Positions 42,982 through 51,483 of a stretch of 64,000 nucleotides of DNA are shown piece after piece. A model generated the notes under the pieces. That model made no database searches and was not told the DNA's origin. It worked only from the letters and a program-made list of their open reading frames with translations. Within the stretch, counting starts at the first letter, position 1. Each line of letters starts with the position of its first letter. The translations under genes were made by a program, and so were the position numbers. The stretch covers positions 1 to 64,000 of the forward strand of contig NZ_JTDV01000010.1 of NCBI RefSeq assembly GCF_000943555.1, in the 5' to 3' direction. The stretch is from Neotamlana nanhaiensis (GTDB lineage Bacteria; Bacteroidota; Bacteroidia; Flavobacteriales; Flavobacteriaceae).

Positions 42982-43713
42982 GTGTTTAAGCATAAGCATC
43001 CATACGATCCTTTTATTCAGCCTGATACAGAAAAACTCATTGTGGGCACTTTGCCACCTCCGCGATTTTCAATGGGAGAACTTTTAGAAAAAGATGTCGA
43101 TTTTTGCTATGGCAGCTACTACAATTCACTTTGGCTGTACATTGATAAAATTCATAATCTAAACTTACGATACGACAACTCTACAGAAGCCGTACAACAG
43201 CGCAAAGATTTTTTAATAACACATAAAATTGGGGTTTGTGATATTGTAGCAAGTTGCGAACGCGAAAAAATTGATGCTTCCGATTTGGGTATGACGAACA
43301 TTAAACTACGCAATATTATTGGCCATTTAAAACAAAATCCTAATATAAACACCTTACTTTTTACAGGTGGAAACAGTAAAAATGGTCCAGAGTATTTCTT
43401 TAGAAAGCATCTTAAAGAACATGGTTTAAAACTTGAATTAGTCAACAACGAAACACCAAGAATTCACCAATTTTCGCTACCTGTCATTGCGACTGAAGCG
43501 AAGCAATCTGCACAAAAAGAAACTATCATTACTAACACAGCCGAGGAATCTCATCAAAAATCACGAGTTATCAAAACCGTATCGTTAACATCTAGTTCTG
43601 GTGCAGCCAATATTTCAATCAGTAAAATCCCGCTATACCGACAATTAAAAGCTAAAAACCCCGATTTTAATACGTTTGCTTTTCGGGTTATGCAGTATCG
43701 CGAGTTTTTTTGA
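42982..43713 (+). CDS. Uracil-DNA-glycosylase-superfamily protein with in-frame repeat insertion
   Basis: The 243-aa protein begins at GTG 42982 with FKHKHPYDPF and contains KLIVGTLPPPRFS, the family's first active-site loop, GVCDIVASCERE, and SSSGAANISIS, the second loop. Members excise uracil or mispaired bases from DNA, but this subgroup is uncharacterised. Residues about 166-193 (PVIATEAKQSAQKE... to ...EESHQK) come from a TGTCATTGCGA-type repeat inserted in frame between IHQFSL and RVIKTVSL. Without it the protein would be about 215 aa. The insertion lies in a loop between conserved parts, so the enzyme could still fold. Confidence 0.85.
   Translation: MFKHKHPYDPFIQPDTEKLIVGTLPPPRFSMGELLEKDVDFCYGSYYNSLWLYIDKIHNLNLRYDNSTEAVQQRKDFLITHKIGVCDIVASCEREKIDASDLGMTNIKLRNIIGHLKQNPNINTLLFTGGNSKNGPEYFFRKHLKEHGLKLELVNNETPRIHQFSLPVIATEAKQSAQKETIITNTAEESHQKSRVIKTVSLTSSSGAANISISKIPLYRQLKAKNPDFNTFAFRVMQYREFF
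43481..43560 (+). repeat. TGTCATTGCGA-type repeat inside a coding region
   Basis: CTGTCATTGCGACTGAAGCG, then AAGCAATCT and, at the far end, GAGGAATCTCAT match the words of the dispersed repeat seen at 35660-35798. About 80 bp are fully open in the host reading frame, adding roughly 27 residues. Confidence 0.75.
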
Positions 43714-43786
43714 GCAAAGCTTATTTAAATTAAATTCGAAACCTTTTAATAGGTTGAACTAAGCCTTAAAAAACGTAATTAAAATT

Positions 43787-43810
43787 CTTTCGACTGCGCT
43801 CAAGATGACA
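43787..43810. repeat. Short repeat, TTTCGACTGCGCT type
   Basis: The sequence TTTCGACTGCGCTCAAGATGACA contains the same CGACTGCGCT core as 8325-8344. It is a half of a REP-like palindrome and lies between the glycosylase-family gene and the DUF2200 gene. Confidence 0.5.
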
Positions 43811-43869
43811 AGCAAATAATCTATTAAACTTTTAGTTACTCTATTTTTAGTTTTATCTCGAACTCTAAT

Positions 43870-44238
43870 TTATTTAGGTTCTCGTAAAATCTTTTCCATT
43901 TTACGGCCTTTGGCTAATTCGTCAACAAGTTTATCTAGATATCGAGTTTGTTTGGTTAACTCGGTTTCAATATCTTCAATTCTATAACCGCAAATAACAC
44001 CTGTAATTAAATACGCGTTAGCATTAATTTTGGCTTGTTTAAAAAAGGTTTCAAAGGTTACTTTTTCGTTAATTAACTCTTGTAATTTGGCCTCATTAAA
44101 ACCTGTAAGCCACTCAATTACTTGGTGTAACTCTTCAACCGTTCTACCCTTTTTTTCAACTTTAGTCACATAATGTGGGTAAACCGAAGAAAATGTCATG
44201 CTCGCAATACGTGCGTCGTGTTCTGGTGTTGTTGCCAT
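43870..44238 (-). CDS. DUF2200-family protein
   Basis: The 122-aa cytoplasmic protein begins at ATG 44236-44238 with MATTPEHDARIASMTFSSVY, the usual start of DUF2200, and contains YVTKVEKKGRT, VIEWLTGF and VICGYRIEDIE. The longer frame upstream would overlap the end of the previous gene. The function is unknown; the fold is probably all-helical and related to small DUF1801-like proteins. It lies 7 bp after the DUF2721 gene in a three-gene run with a YdeI-like gene. Confidence 0.87.
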   Translation of the reverse strand: MATTPEHDARIASMTFSSVYPHYVTKVEKKGRTVEELHQVIEWLTGFNEAKLQELINEKVTFETFFKQAKINANAYLITGVICGYRIEDIETELTKQTRYLDKLVDELAKGRKMEKILREPK

Positions 44239-44245
44239 AATTTTA

Positions 44246-44647
44246 TTATTTAGTTGTGTTTTCAATATCACTAATATGGTGTTCTAAGGCTTTTACCGAT
44301 ATTTGAATTTCAACAACCAATAAAGCCAATGAAACTATTAACAACAATAAAGCCATACCAAACACCCAAACCGCAACGTTTTGCTGTTCAATATAAATTA
44401 AAAACATAGTTAACACGCACAACAACAAACTGCTAATGCCAAAAATTTGCATATAGCGCGTTAAATATAAACGGGTTTTAATATTTTTAATTTGCACCAT
44501 TAAAACGGAATCTTTTTCTTTTTTATACTTATCGTGCAAACTTCTAATTACCGATGCGTATGCCAAAAACCTATTGGTATAGGCCAGCATAATTAACGAA
44601 ATAGCTGAAAATAGTAAAGCTGGTGTTGTTAAGGTAAGTTGTTCCAT
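44246..44647 (-). CDS. DUF2721-family membrane protein
   Basis: The 133-aa inner-membrane protein has three hydrophobic segments (about 8-28, 67-87 and 92-113) and the family pattern with ALLFSAISLIMLAYTNRFL near the start, followed by a basic loop (LHDKYKKEKDS) and a helix before the second membrane pass. Function unknown. It is 3 bp after the YdeI-like gene and 7 bp before the DUF2200 gene, so the three are one operon. Confidence 0.85.
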   Translation of the reverse strand: MEQLTLTTPALLFSAISLIMLAYTNRFLAYASVIRSLHDKYKKEKDSVLMVQIKNIKTRLYLTRYMQIFGISSLLLCVLTMFLIYIEQQNVAVWVFGMALLLLIVSLALLVVEIQISVKALEHHISDIENTTK

Positions 44648-44650
44648 AAC

Positions 44651-45289
44651 TTATTTTTTGGTTTGTTTGTATTTATCATGTAAACCTATGCCGCTTAAAA
44701 TTAGAGGTGTACACTTTTCTATTCGTGCAGTTCTGGTTTTAGCTTGTTTGGGTTGCGAAAAATAAAGAATATACCCACGCTGCCTACCAGGTGTTAAACT
44801 TTTGAAAGCCGATTTAAAATAGGGATCATCTTCAAATTTTGCTTCTAATTCTTCAGGAATGGGTTCGGGATTCTTTTTAAATTCAATTTGTAAGCCTGCC
44901 TTTTCTGCTTCAATAGCTTCAAAAATATAGGCTTTTATATCAGCTTCAATCGATTTAATATCATCTAAATTAGTAAACTTAAATAATCGTACAGCTTGAG
45001 AGTTTTCTCCTGGCTTCTCTAAAAGTTGTTTTTCATCGGCGAGTAAAGCACCTTTAAAAAAACCGATAGCACAATAATTTTTTAACGCAGTTATATTTAA
45101 AACATTTTTACCATTAAAGGTATAACAAGGCACGCCCCATTTACAGGTTTCGGTGAGGCCACATTGCAAAACAATGTGCCTTAACAATTGGAGTTCCCTT
45201 TGCCATGTGTGTATTTTACAATCGGGTGTCGCCCCAAGCGGACATCGACCACATCCCTCAATAAAATAATTTTCAACCGATGTATTCAT
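44651..45289 (-). CDS. YdeI/OmpD-associated-family protein with DUF1801 domain
   Basis: The 212-aa cytoplasmic protein has an N-terminal DUF1801-type domain (about 20-125; ETCKWGVPCYTFNGKNVLNI, AIGFFKGALL) and a C-terminal YdeI-type segment (about 150-200) with EPIPEELEAKF and SFKSLTPGRQRGYILYFSQPK-like sequence. Four cysteines occur in the first 40 residues, including GCGRCPLG, which may bind metal. The function is unknown; E. coli YdeI relatives affect peptide resistance. It is the first gene of the three-gene run. Confidence 0.85.
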   Translation of the reverse strand: MNTSVENYFIEGCGRCPLGATPDCKIHTWQRELQLLRHIVLQCGLTETCKWGVPCYTFNGKNVLNITALKNYCAIGFFKGALLADEKQLLEKPGENSQAVRLFKFTNLDDIKSIEADIKAYIFEAIEAEKAGLQIEFKKNPEPIPEELEAKFEDDPYFKSAFKSLTPGRQRGYILYFSQPKQAKTRTARIEKCTPLILSGIGLHDKYKQTKK

Positions 45290-45496
45290 TATTCTAATTT
45301 AGAATTAGTTCAACAATATAACTCTATTAAAAGCAATATCAAATAGATAATTCTCGCACGACTGCAAAAAGTCGTAATAAATTAAGAATTGAACATTACA
45401 GATATTTTAAGCAATTTATTCGAGAGTTTACATGATAAATATCATTCCATATAGGCTTCAATTCCAATAATTTTACTGTATTAAATTATTTAAGTC

Positions 45497-46234
45497 ATGA
45501 AACCTAAAAAGAACCCAGAACTAGAAATAGGACGACATAGCAGTATATATTTTGCCATTGGGCTTAATTTAATGTTATTACTGTCTTGGAGAGCGCTTGA
45601 ACACAGAACTTACCAGAAAGACGACTTTGTTATGGAAGTTCTAGATGTTAATTATAAAATTGAGGATGATATTCCTATTGTTAAAATGAATACGCCGGCT
45701 CCTCCTCCACCGCCTGCCAAAGTCCCCCAAATAATTGAAGTCATTGAGGATGATATTGTTGATATAGAAGAAACAGTTATTGAGAGCACAGAAACAGGGC
45801 AAGATGATGCCATTGAAGATTTTGTTGCTATTGGCGTTGATGAAGTGGTGGTTGAAGAAGTTGAAGAAGATGTGGAAGTTGCCTTTGCCGTAATTGAAGA
45901 AGTACCCGTTTTTCCTGGTTGCGAAGGATTAAGCAAAGAAAAAACTAAAGCTTGTTTTCAACAAAAAGTACAAGAGCATGTTGTAAAGAACTTTAATTAC
46001 CCCGATGTTGCTTTACAACTAGGTATCCAAGGGCGTGTATCGGTTGTTTTTGTTATCGATTCACAAGGTAAAACTACCAAAATACGCTCTAGAGGCCCAG
46101 ATAAATTACTTGAAAAAGAAGCCGAACGTATTATAAGCATAATGCCCAAAATGGAGCCCGGAAAACAACGTGGCAAACCTGTAACAGTACAATACGCAGT
46201 GCCTATTTACTTTAAATATGCTGCAACACATTAA
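45497..46234 (+). CDS. tonB: TonB-family energy transducer
   Basis: The 245-aa protein has an N-terminal inner-membrane anchor (about 17-32), a short Pro-rich stretch (APPPPPA) and a long acidic linker rich in Glu, Asp and Val (about 72-130), then a TonB C-terminal domain (about 140-243) with VFPGCEGLSKEKTKACFQQK, typical of Bacteroidota TonB proteins, and IQGRVSVVFVID. It passes proton-motive energy to outer-membrane receptors such as those at 14469, 25840 and elsewhere. No exbB/exbD gene is adjacent. A strong hairpin terminator follows. Confidence 0.92.
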   Translation: MKPKKNPELEIGRHSSIYFAIGLNLMLLLSWRALEHRTYQKDDFVMEVLDVNYKIEDDIPIVKMNTPAPPPPPAKVPQIIEVIEDDIVDIEETVIESTETGQDDAIEDFVAIGVDEVVVEEVEEDVEVAFAVIEEVPVFPGCEGLSKEKTKACFQQKVQEHVVKNFNYPDVALQLGIQGRVSVVFVIDSQGKTTKIRSRGPDKLLEKEAERIISIMPKMEPGKQRGKPVTVQYAVPIYFKYAATH

Positions 46235-46256
46235 AATGGGGTGATTTTGTTTCATG

Positions 46257-46299
46257 AGAGGCCGGATATGAATATGTTTTCTATCTGGCCTCTTTTTTG
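46257..46299 (+). terminator. Rho-independent terminator after tonB
   Basis: AGAGGCCGGATA (46257-46268) pairs with TATCTGGCCTCT (46282-46293), a 12-bp stem with one G-T pair, followed by six T. Confidence 0.88.
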
Positions 46300-46450
46300 T
46301 TATAAAACTATCACTTTTACATTTCAGAATAAAAAAATAACAATTCGGTTATTCACTTTTTAAAAACCAATACTTCATCAAGATATTTGCAGTGTAATTA
46401 ATTAAGCACTTTATTTATTAATTTTAAAAAAGTTTATAAAACATTACACC

Positions 46451-47797
46451 ATGTCAAAATCTGGAAAAAACATATTAATCACTTTTATTTTAGGCTGTAT
46501 CGTTTTTGTAATTGGCACCTTATTATCCGGTGGTTTTAATTTCGAAACGGTAAACGAAGCCATTATAAGCTTCGCCTTTTACCAATTGTACGCTTTTGTT
46601 TTAGGGTATTCAAATATGTTGTTTTTCGATTTTTTAAGTCGTAAAAACTGGAAAAAAACAGACTCTGTTAAACGCATAATTATTGGCGTAATTGGAGCCA
46701 CAATTTTAACCATAATTGGGTTATTTATTTTACGAGCTTTAACCGCTCTATTAATGTATCACCAAACATTTAACGAGTTTATTACAAACGAAAAGTTTGC
46801 TTATTACAAGTTTGGTTTATGGATTACCTTAACCATTGTTGCCGTATTTCATGTAATTTACTTTTACAATAAATACCAACAAAACCGCATAAAAGAACAA
46901 AAAGTAATTGCAGGTACCGCGAGTGCTAAATTTGATGCTTTAAAAAACCAATTAGATCCGCATTTTTTATTTAACAGTTTAAATGTGTTAACTAGTTTAA
47001 TTGAAGAAAACCCAGAAAGCGCACAAAAATTTACCACCTCGTTATCAAAAGTTTACCGTTATGTTTTAGAGCAAAAAAACAAAGAATTAGTTACGGTTGA
47101 TGAAGAACTGCAATTCGCTAAAACCTATATGTCGCTTTTAAAAATGCGTTTTGAAGACAGTATTGTATTCAACATGCCCGAAAAAGCAAGTAACCCCGAT
47201 AGTAAAGTGGTGCCATTATCGCTACAACTACTTTTAGAAAATGCCGTAAAACACAATATGGTTACAAGCAACAAACCTTTACATATAAGCATATATGAAC
47301 AACAAGGCAATTTAGTGGTAGAAAACAATTTACAACCTAAACAAATCGTGAAAAAAAGTAGCGGTGTTGGCTTAAGTAATATTAAACAACGCTACCAACT
47401 TTTAACACATAAAAACGTATTCATTAATCAAGAAGCAAACCGTTTTGCAGTTGCAATACCAATGCTAACCAAACAATTATCAGTTATGAAACCTATGCAT
47501 TCAAAATCAAATTTTAGCGATAGCTACGTGCGTGCACGCGACTACGTAAACGAACTTAAAGGCTTTTATTATAGTTTAATAAGCTATTTTGTAGTAATTC
47601 CTTTTTTAATTTACATTAACTACAACACCTATTGGGGCGTAAAATGGTTCTGGTTTCCTATGTTAGGCTGGGGCGTTGGTCTGGTTTTACAAGGCTTTAA
47701 AGTATTTGTTAATAATGGTGCCTTTGGTCGCAACTGGGAAAAACGTAAAATTGAACAATTTATTCGCGAAGAAGAAAATAAAAAACGTTGGAATTAA
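46451..47797 (+). CDS. LytS-type sensor histidine kinase with C-terminal 2TM domain
   Basis: The 448-aa inner-membrane protein has four transmembrane helices in its first 145 residues, a His_kinase domain of the LytS type (about 155-235) with phosphoacceptor His in LDPHFLFNSLNVL, an ATPase part with LLLENAVKHN and GVGLSNIKQR, and, unusually, a C-terminal 2TM domain (about 355-448) containing YVNELKGFYYSLISYFVV and GRNWEKRKIEQFI. The 2TM domain resembles the whole of the next protein. The downstream LytTR regulator completes a two-component system. The signal is unknown. Confidence 0.9.
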   Translation: MSKSGKNILITFILGCIVFVIGTLLSGGFNFETVNEAIISFAFYQLYAFVLGYSNMLFFDFLSRKNWKKTDSVKRIIIGVIGATILTIIGLFILRALTALLMYHQTFNEFITNEKFAYYKFGLWITLTIVAVFHVIYFYNKYQQNRIKEQKVIAGTASAKFDALKNQLDPHFLFNSLNVLTSLIEENPESAQKFTTSLSKVYRYVLEQKNKELVTVDEELQFAKTYMSLLKMRFEDSIVFNMPEKASNPDSKVVPLSLQLLLENAVKHNMVTSNKPLHISIYEQQGNLVVENNLQPKQIVKKSSGVGLSNIKQRYQLLTHKNVFINQEANRFAVAIPMLTKQLSVMKPMHSKSNFSDSYVRARDYVNELKGFYYSLISYFVVIPFLIYINYNTYWGVKWFWFPMLGWGVGLVLQGFKVFVNNGAFGRNWEKRKIEQFIREEENKKRWN

Positions 47798-47810
47798 AAA
47801 CTAAAAAATC

Positions 47811-48152
47811 ATGGAAAATAAAGATATACAACCTTACAACGACGACTTTAAAAACAAAGCTTTTTTAAAAGAAGAAGCTTACCTACGAGCTAAAGAAAAA
47901 GTAAAAAAAATAGTAGGCTTTTATTGGCATTTAGCCGTTTTTATAGTAGTAAATGCCTTTATAATAATTACCATTGTTGTTAATGGTGGCAGTTTGTGGC
48001 ACTTTGGTACCTGGGCAACACCTTTGTTTTGGGGCATTGGTTTACTTTTTCACTTTTTAGGTGTTTTTGGCGTTACGTTTTTATTTGGAAAAGACTGGGA
48101 AGAACGTAAAATTCGCGAGTTTATGGAAAAAGATAAATCGGAATGGGAATAA
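47811..48152 (+). CDS. 2TM-domain protein (113 aa)
   Basis: This small inner-membrane protein has two membrane helices (about 42-62 and 71-93) and the motif GKDWEERKIREFMEKD near the C-terminus. It is homologous to the C-terminal part of the kinase encoded 13 bp upstream (GRNWEKRKIEQFI there), so one probably arose from the other by duplication. It may pair with the kinase in the membrane and modulate it. Biochemical role not known. Confidence 0.85.
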   Translation: MENKDIQPYNDDFKNKAFLKEEAYLRAKEKVKKIVGFYWHLAVFIVVNAFIIITIVVNGGSLWHFGTWATPLFWGIGLLFHFLGVFGVTFLFGKDWEERKIREFMEKDKSEWE

Positions 48153-48185
48153 CAAATTAATTAACAACACTAACCAATCAAAATT

Positions 48186-48941
48186 ATGAATGTTATTATT
48201 ATAGAAGATGAAAAACCTTCGGCACGTCGTTTACAACGTATGCTAGAAAAACTAAATATTAAAACCGATATTCTTTTGCATTCGGTTGAAGAATCTTTAG
48301 CTTGGTTTAGCAACAATACACATCCTGATTTAATTTTTTTAGATATCCAGCTAAGTGATGGCTTATCGTTCGAAATATTTGAAACAATTGCTATTAAATC
48401 GCCTGTAATTTTTACCACAGCCTACGATGAGTATGCGCTACAAGCGTTTAAACTTAATAGCATCGATTATTTATTAAAACCTATTGATGAAGACGATTTA
48501 GCAACGGCTGTAAAAAAATACCAAGAACGCCAACCACAACAACAAGCCGTTACTTTAGATTTTAACGATATAAAGAAACTTTTGGTAAACCCCATAGATC
48601 GTGAGTACAAAAAACGCTTTTCGGTAAAGGTTGGTCAGCATTTAAAACTTATTTCGGTTGATGATATTGAATGCTTTTTTAGTGAAAATAAAGGCACTTA
48701 TTTACACACCACGGAAGGCCGAAACTATTTACTTGATACCACATTAGAACATTTAGAAAACGAACTAGAACCACAAACCTTTTTTAGAATTAACCGTAAA
48801 TTTTTTGTGAATATTAACGCCATAAAAGATATGGTAAGCTACACCAATTCGCGTTTGCAAATAAAGCTTAAAACATACAACGAACAAGATGTTATAGTGG
48901 CTCGCGAACGTGTAAAAGATTTTAAAGCTTGGTTGGAATAA
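48186..48941 (+). CDS. LytTR-family response regulator
   Basis: The 251-aa protein has a receiver domain (about 2-118) with acidic residues EDE at 8-10, phospho-acceptor Asp in LIFLDIQLSDG and the late Lys in YLLKPID, then a LytTR DNA-binding domain (about 145-250) with LISVDDIECFFSENKGTYLH and FFRINRKFFVNINAIKDM. It is phosphorylated by the LytS-type kinase of the same operon and binds promoter repeats. Targets are not known. Confidence 0.95.
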   Translation: MNVIIIEDEKPSARRLQRMLEKLNIKTDILLHSVEESLAWFSNNTHPDLIFLDIQLSDGLSFEIFETIAIKSPVIFTTAYDEYALQAFKLNSIDYLLKPIDEDDLATAVKKYQERQPQQQAVTLDFNDIKKLLVNPIDREYKKRFSVKVGQHLKLISVDDIECFFSENKGTYLHTTEGRNYLLDTTLEHLENELEPQTFFRINRKFFVNINAIKDMVSYTNSRLQIKLKTYNEQDVIVARERVKDFKAWLE

Positions 48942-48957
48942 TTATTTAATGTCTGAC

Positions 48958-49437
48958 TTAAATGGTAAAAATAGTTTTAAATTGCTCGCAAATAATAATC
49001 ATATTTTGTGACGGTTGATCGCCTTTAACTGCCATTTCTCTGGTATAATACGCCCAATGCACCTTTTGCCAATAGGCTAACGATTTATCGCCTTCGCCCT
49101 CAAGTTTAGCGTAATTAGCCGATATTTTATTGTAAGGTACGTGCTCGATTTTTATGGTTTTAATTATGGCCTTGGCCTCACCATTCCAATTAGTTACTAT
49201 ATTTAAATCGCCAACATTTGGAAACGCATAACCATAGGTTTTAAACCACCACAACGATGTTGATGTGGCTTGTTTAACACCTTGCACAACCAAACTTACG
49301 CAAGTATCGGCATCGGTTTGGTTATCGCAGAAATACCAAGCTTCGGGGCGATTATAATTTTTATGCTCTGGATTCGCTTTTACAAAGTTATTCCAAAGCG
49401 TTTGTACCGATGCGTTATTAAACGTTTTCATGTGCAC
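48958..49437 (-). CDS. ASCH-domain protein
   Basis: The 159-aa cytoplasmic protein has an ASCH domain (about 35-155), related to RNA-binding PUA folds, with GVKQATSTSLWWF, PNVGDLNIVTNWNGEAKAII and EGEGDKSLAYWQKVHWAYY. Members bind RNA or act as N4-acetylcytidine amidohydrolases. An internal ATG two codons later is equally possible as start. It is convergent with the LytTR gene (16 bp) and is followed upstream by a dispersed repeat. Confidence 0.87.
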   Translation of the reverse strand: MHMKTFNNASVQTLWNNFVKANPEHKNYNRPEAWYFCDNQTDADTCVSLVVQGVKQATSTSLWWFKTYGYAFPNVGDLNIVTNWNGEAKAIIKTIKIEHVPYNKISANYAKLEGEGDKSLAYWQKVHWAYYTREMAVKGDQPSQNMIIICEQFKTIFTI

Positions 49438-49463
49438 AAAATACTATAATTTATACAAAGTTT

Positions 49464-49546
49464 GCGTTAAGGATTGCAGTGGAAAGCCCACAGGGAGGCA
49501 CGACCGAGGACTTGTAACGGAAAGCCTGACCCCTTGTGGGTAACGC
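49464..49546 (-). repeat. Dispersed repeat (GCGTT...TAACGC), copy 2
   Basis: On the minus strand this reads GCGTTACCCACAAGGGG, GGCTTTCC and, at the end, GCAATCCTTAACGC, matching both ends of 41773-41853. Terminal inverted repeats GCGTTA/TAACGC are perfect here. The middle differs from copy 1. It lies between the ASCH gene and the outer-membrane barrel gene; no coding sequence is seen. Confidence 0.7.
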
Positions 49547-49585
49547 TCAAATAATTAAGTTTTTTTTACGGAAATACCTTTGAAA

Positions 49586-49604
49586 CCCTGAAATAAATTC
49601 AGGG
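49586..49604. terminator. Hairpin downstream of the barrel gene
   Basis: CCCTGAA (49586-49592) pairs with TTCAGGG (49598-49604) around a 5-nt loop, 47 bp after the stop codon of the minus-strand gene. A short T stretch follows on that strand. It may be a terminator or the core of another dispersed repeat. Confidence 0.4.
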
Positions 49605-49650
49605 AGACAACAAGTATCTTAGAATTTAAACTTTTTGCTCTGGCAGTAAT

Positions 49651-51375
49651 TTAAAAATCGAATTTATAGGTGGCACCTGCCAAAAACTGAATGCCCTGAA
49701 CCGGGAAATTTTGCCATTTCTGGTAACTGTTGTTTGCTAAATTATTTCCTCTAGCATACACCGAAAATTTATCGTTTATATGGTAACCTACGTGTGCGTT
49801 GGCATCGAAAAAGCTATCTAGAGTTAAAGTTTGTGTAGTTGGAGAACTTTCCATTACAATTAAATCTTTTCGCTCGCCTACATAAAATAAATTTGCTCCT
49901 GCAAACCAATTTTGGTTGATTTGATAATCGAAAAACAACGACCCTTTTATGTCTGGTAAATTCCAAGCTTCTGGCTGTGTTTTGGCATCGTAAGCAAAAT
50001 ATTCGGCTTTTAAACCTAACTTAAAATTACGACTAACATCCACATTTATTTCGCCAGCTACTCCAAAGGTATCGACGTTATCGTAAACAATTCCGAAGGA
50101 ATTCCCGTACTCGTAAGCCTCGGTAGCCGATACATCTTTTATAGCATTGGTTATAAACAAAGCTTTGTTTTTATCGGCATTGTAATGACCACTTATACTA
50201 TAACTCATATTACTCGATAACTTACCTTTTAAACCAATGAAAGCTTTGTAAAGATTATCGGTTGGTGCAATATTTAAAGTTGGCGACACAAACGGGTTTT
50301 CGGCCGCAAAACCATAGTATGAATTTTGGTTTAAATCGCCTTGAACACCACCATAAACAATTAAAACATCGTTTACCAAACGATAAGTTGCTGTTACATT
50401 TGGATACAAATAAAACTTACTCGCCCCTGTTTCTTTATCGTTTAAATAATAGGTTGACACACCAAGATTTAAGGTTAAATCGTCGCGTTTAAGCTCGTAA
50501 GTTGGCGAAAGACCAACGAAGAAATTCCCATAATCGAGCGCATCGGTGGTGAAATAATTTTTATCGAACGTACCACCAAGATAATCGAATGTTAAACCTG
50601 CTGAGATTTCGATATCGTTTATAGGCAAATCGAAAGCTGTATTTACGACTAACCTATTTTCTCCCGAACCTTGGTTATCGCCGAAACGACGAAATTTAAA
50701 ATCGGCCGATTTAATATAAGCATCTTCAAAAGAAATATCGGCACCAAAATGCGCATTATAAAACATATGATCGACCGCTGGGTTATTTGTCTGTACGGTT
50801 AAAACTTGCGATTCGGGCACACCATACCAGTTGTAAACTTGATGCTGAAAACCACCTTCTACATTCCAAGCGTAATCGCGCATGTGGCTACTGTAATTTA
50901 CATTAACTTTTGAATTTGAAAAATGGTCGTCGAACTCAACGCCTTCAATACCGCCTTGTGAAGAATGATGACTTACATAACCACCAACACTTTCGTTACG
51001 GTTTAAAGCATGGTTTAAATACACTTCCCCTAGAAGTGTGGTGTATGTGCCCACGCCCAAAGTGGCGTAATTATCGAAAATTTTAGCAGGTTCGCGCTTT
51101 TCTACAACAGCTGCCTTACCTTTTGCAGGTGTAAATGTTGATGCCACCGGAAAAGAAAAAATATTGTATTTCACCACTTTTTTAGTTTCGGTGGTTTCGT
51201 CGTCAAGCTTTGGTGTTTCACGAACTTTAAACGCATCAGAAATAGTTGGTGTATATGGTTTTACAACATCAATAACACCAGTGTTTATAGTATCTCCTTG
51301 TCGGTTTTGAGAAAACGCTACCGTAGCATTAATTGTAAATACTACCAATAAAATATGTTTTATGTGCTTTCGCAT
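49651..51375 (-). CDS. TonB-receptor-like outer-membrane barrel without plug
   Basis: The 574-aa protein has a signal peptide (about 1-22) and a short N-terminal stretch (TGVIDVVKPYTPTISDAFK) before a beta-barrel of about 18-20 strands with a typical end (LAGATYKFDF). It is annotated by similarity as TonB-dependent, but the usual plug domain of about 110 residues is not visible. It may be a passive or differently gated pore. It is 108 bp after the large TPR gene on the same strand, so the two probably form a complex. Confidence 0.85.
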   Translation of the reverse strand: MRKHIKHILLVVFTINATVAFSQNRQGDTINTGVIDVVKPYTPTISDAFKVRETPKLDDETTETKKVVKYNIFSFPVASTFTPAKGKAAVVEKREPAKIFDNYATLGVGTYTTLLGEVYLNHALNRNESVGGYVSHHSSQGGIEGVEFDDHFSNSKVNVNYSSHMRDYAWNVEGGFQHQVYNWYGVPESQVLTVQTNNPAVDHMFYNAHFGADISFEDAYIKSADFKFRRFGDNQGSGENRLVVNTAFDLPINDIEISAGLTFDYLGGTFDKNYFTTDALDYGNFFVGLSPTYELKRDDLTLNLGVSTYYLNDKETGASKFYLYPNVTATYRLVNDVLIVYGGVQGDLNQNSYYGFAAENPFVSPTLNIAPTDNLYKAFIGLKGKLSSNMSYSISGHYNADKNKALFITNAIKDVSATEAYEYGNSFGIVYDNVDTFGVAGEINVDVSRNFKLGLKAEYFAYDAKTQPEAWNLPDIKGSLFFDYQINQNWFAGANLFYVGERKDLIVMESSPTTQTLTLDSFFDANAHVGYHINDKFSVYARGNNLANNSYQKWQNFPVQGIQFLAGATYKFDF

Positions 51376-51483
51376 GGGTTTTGCTTTTTTTTACTTAATC
51401 CACAACCGTGGAATTGATTTTGATTTTATTCTGATTGATATTTTGCACTATTAATTCAAGATAAACGCGTGTTGCTCTTAAAA

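Noticed and set aside
45652-45936. 94-aa Ser/Thr-rich frame opposite tonB
   Set aside because: It is the complement of the Glu/Asp/Val-rich linker of TonB, which by codon usage gives a Ser/Thr-rich antisense frame.
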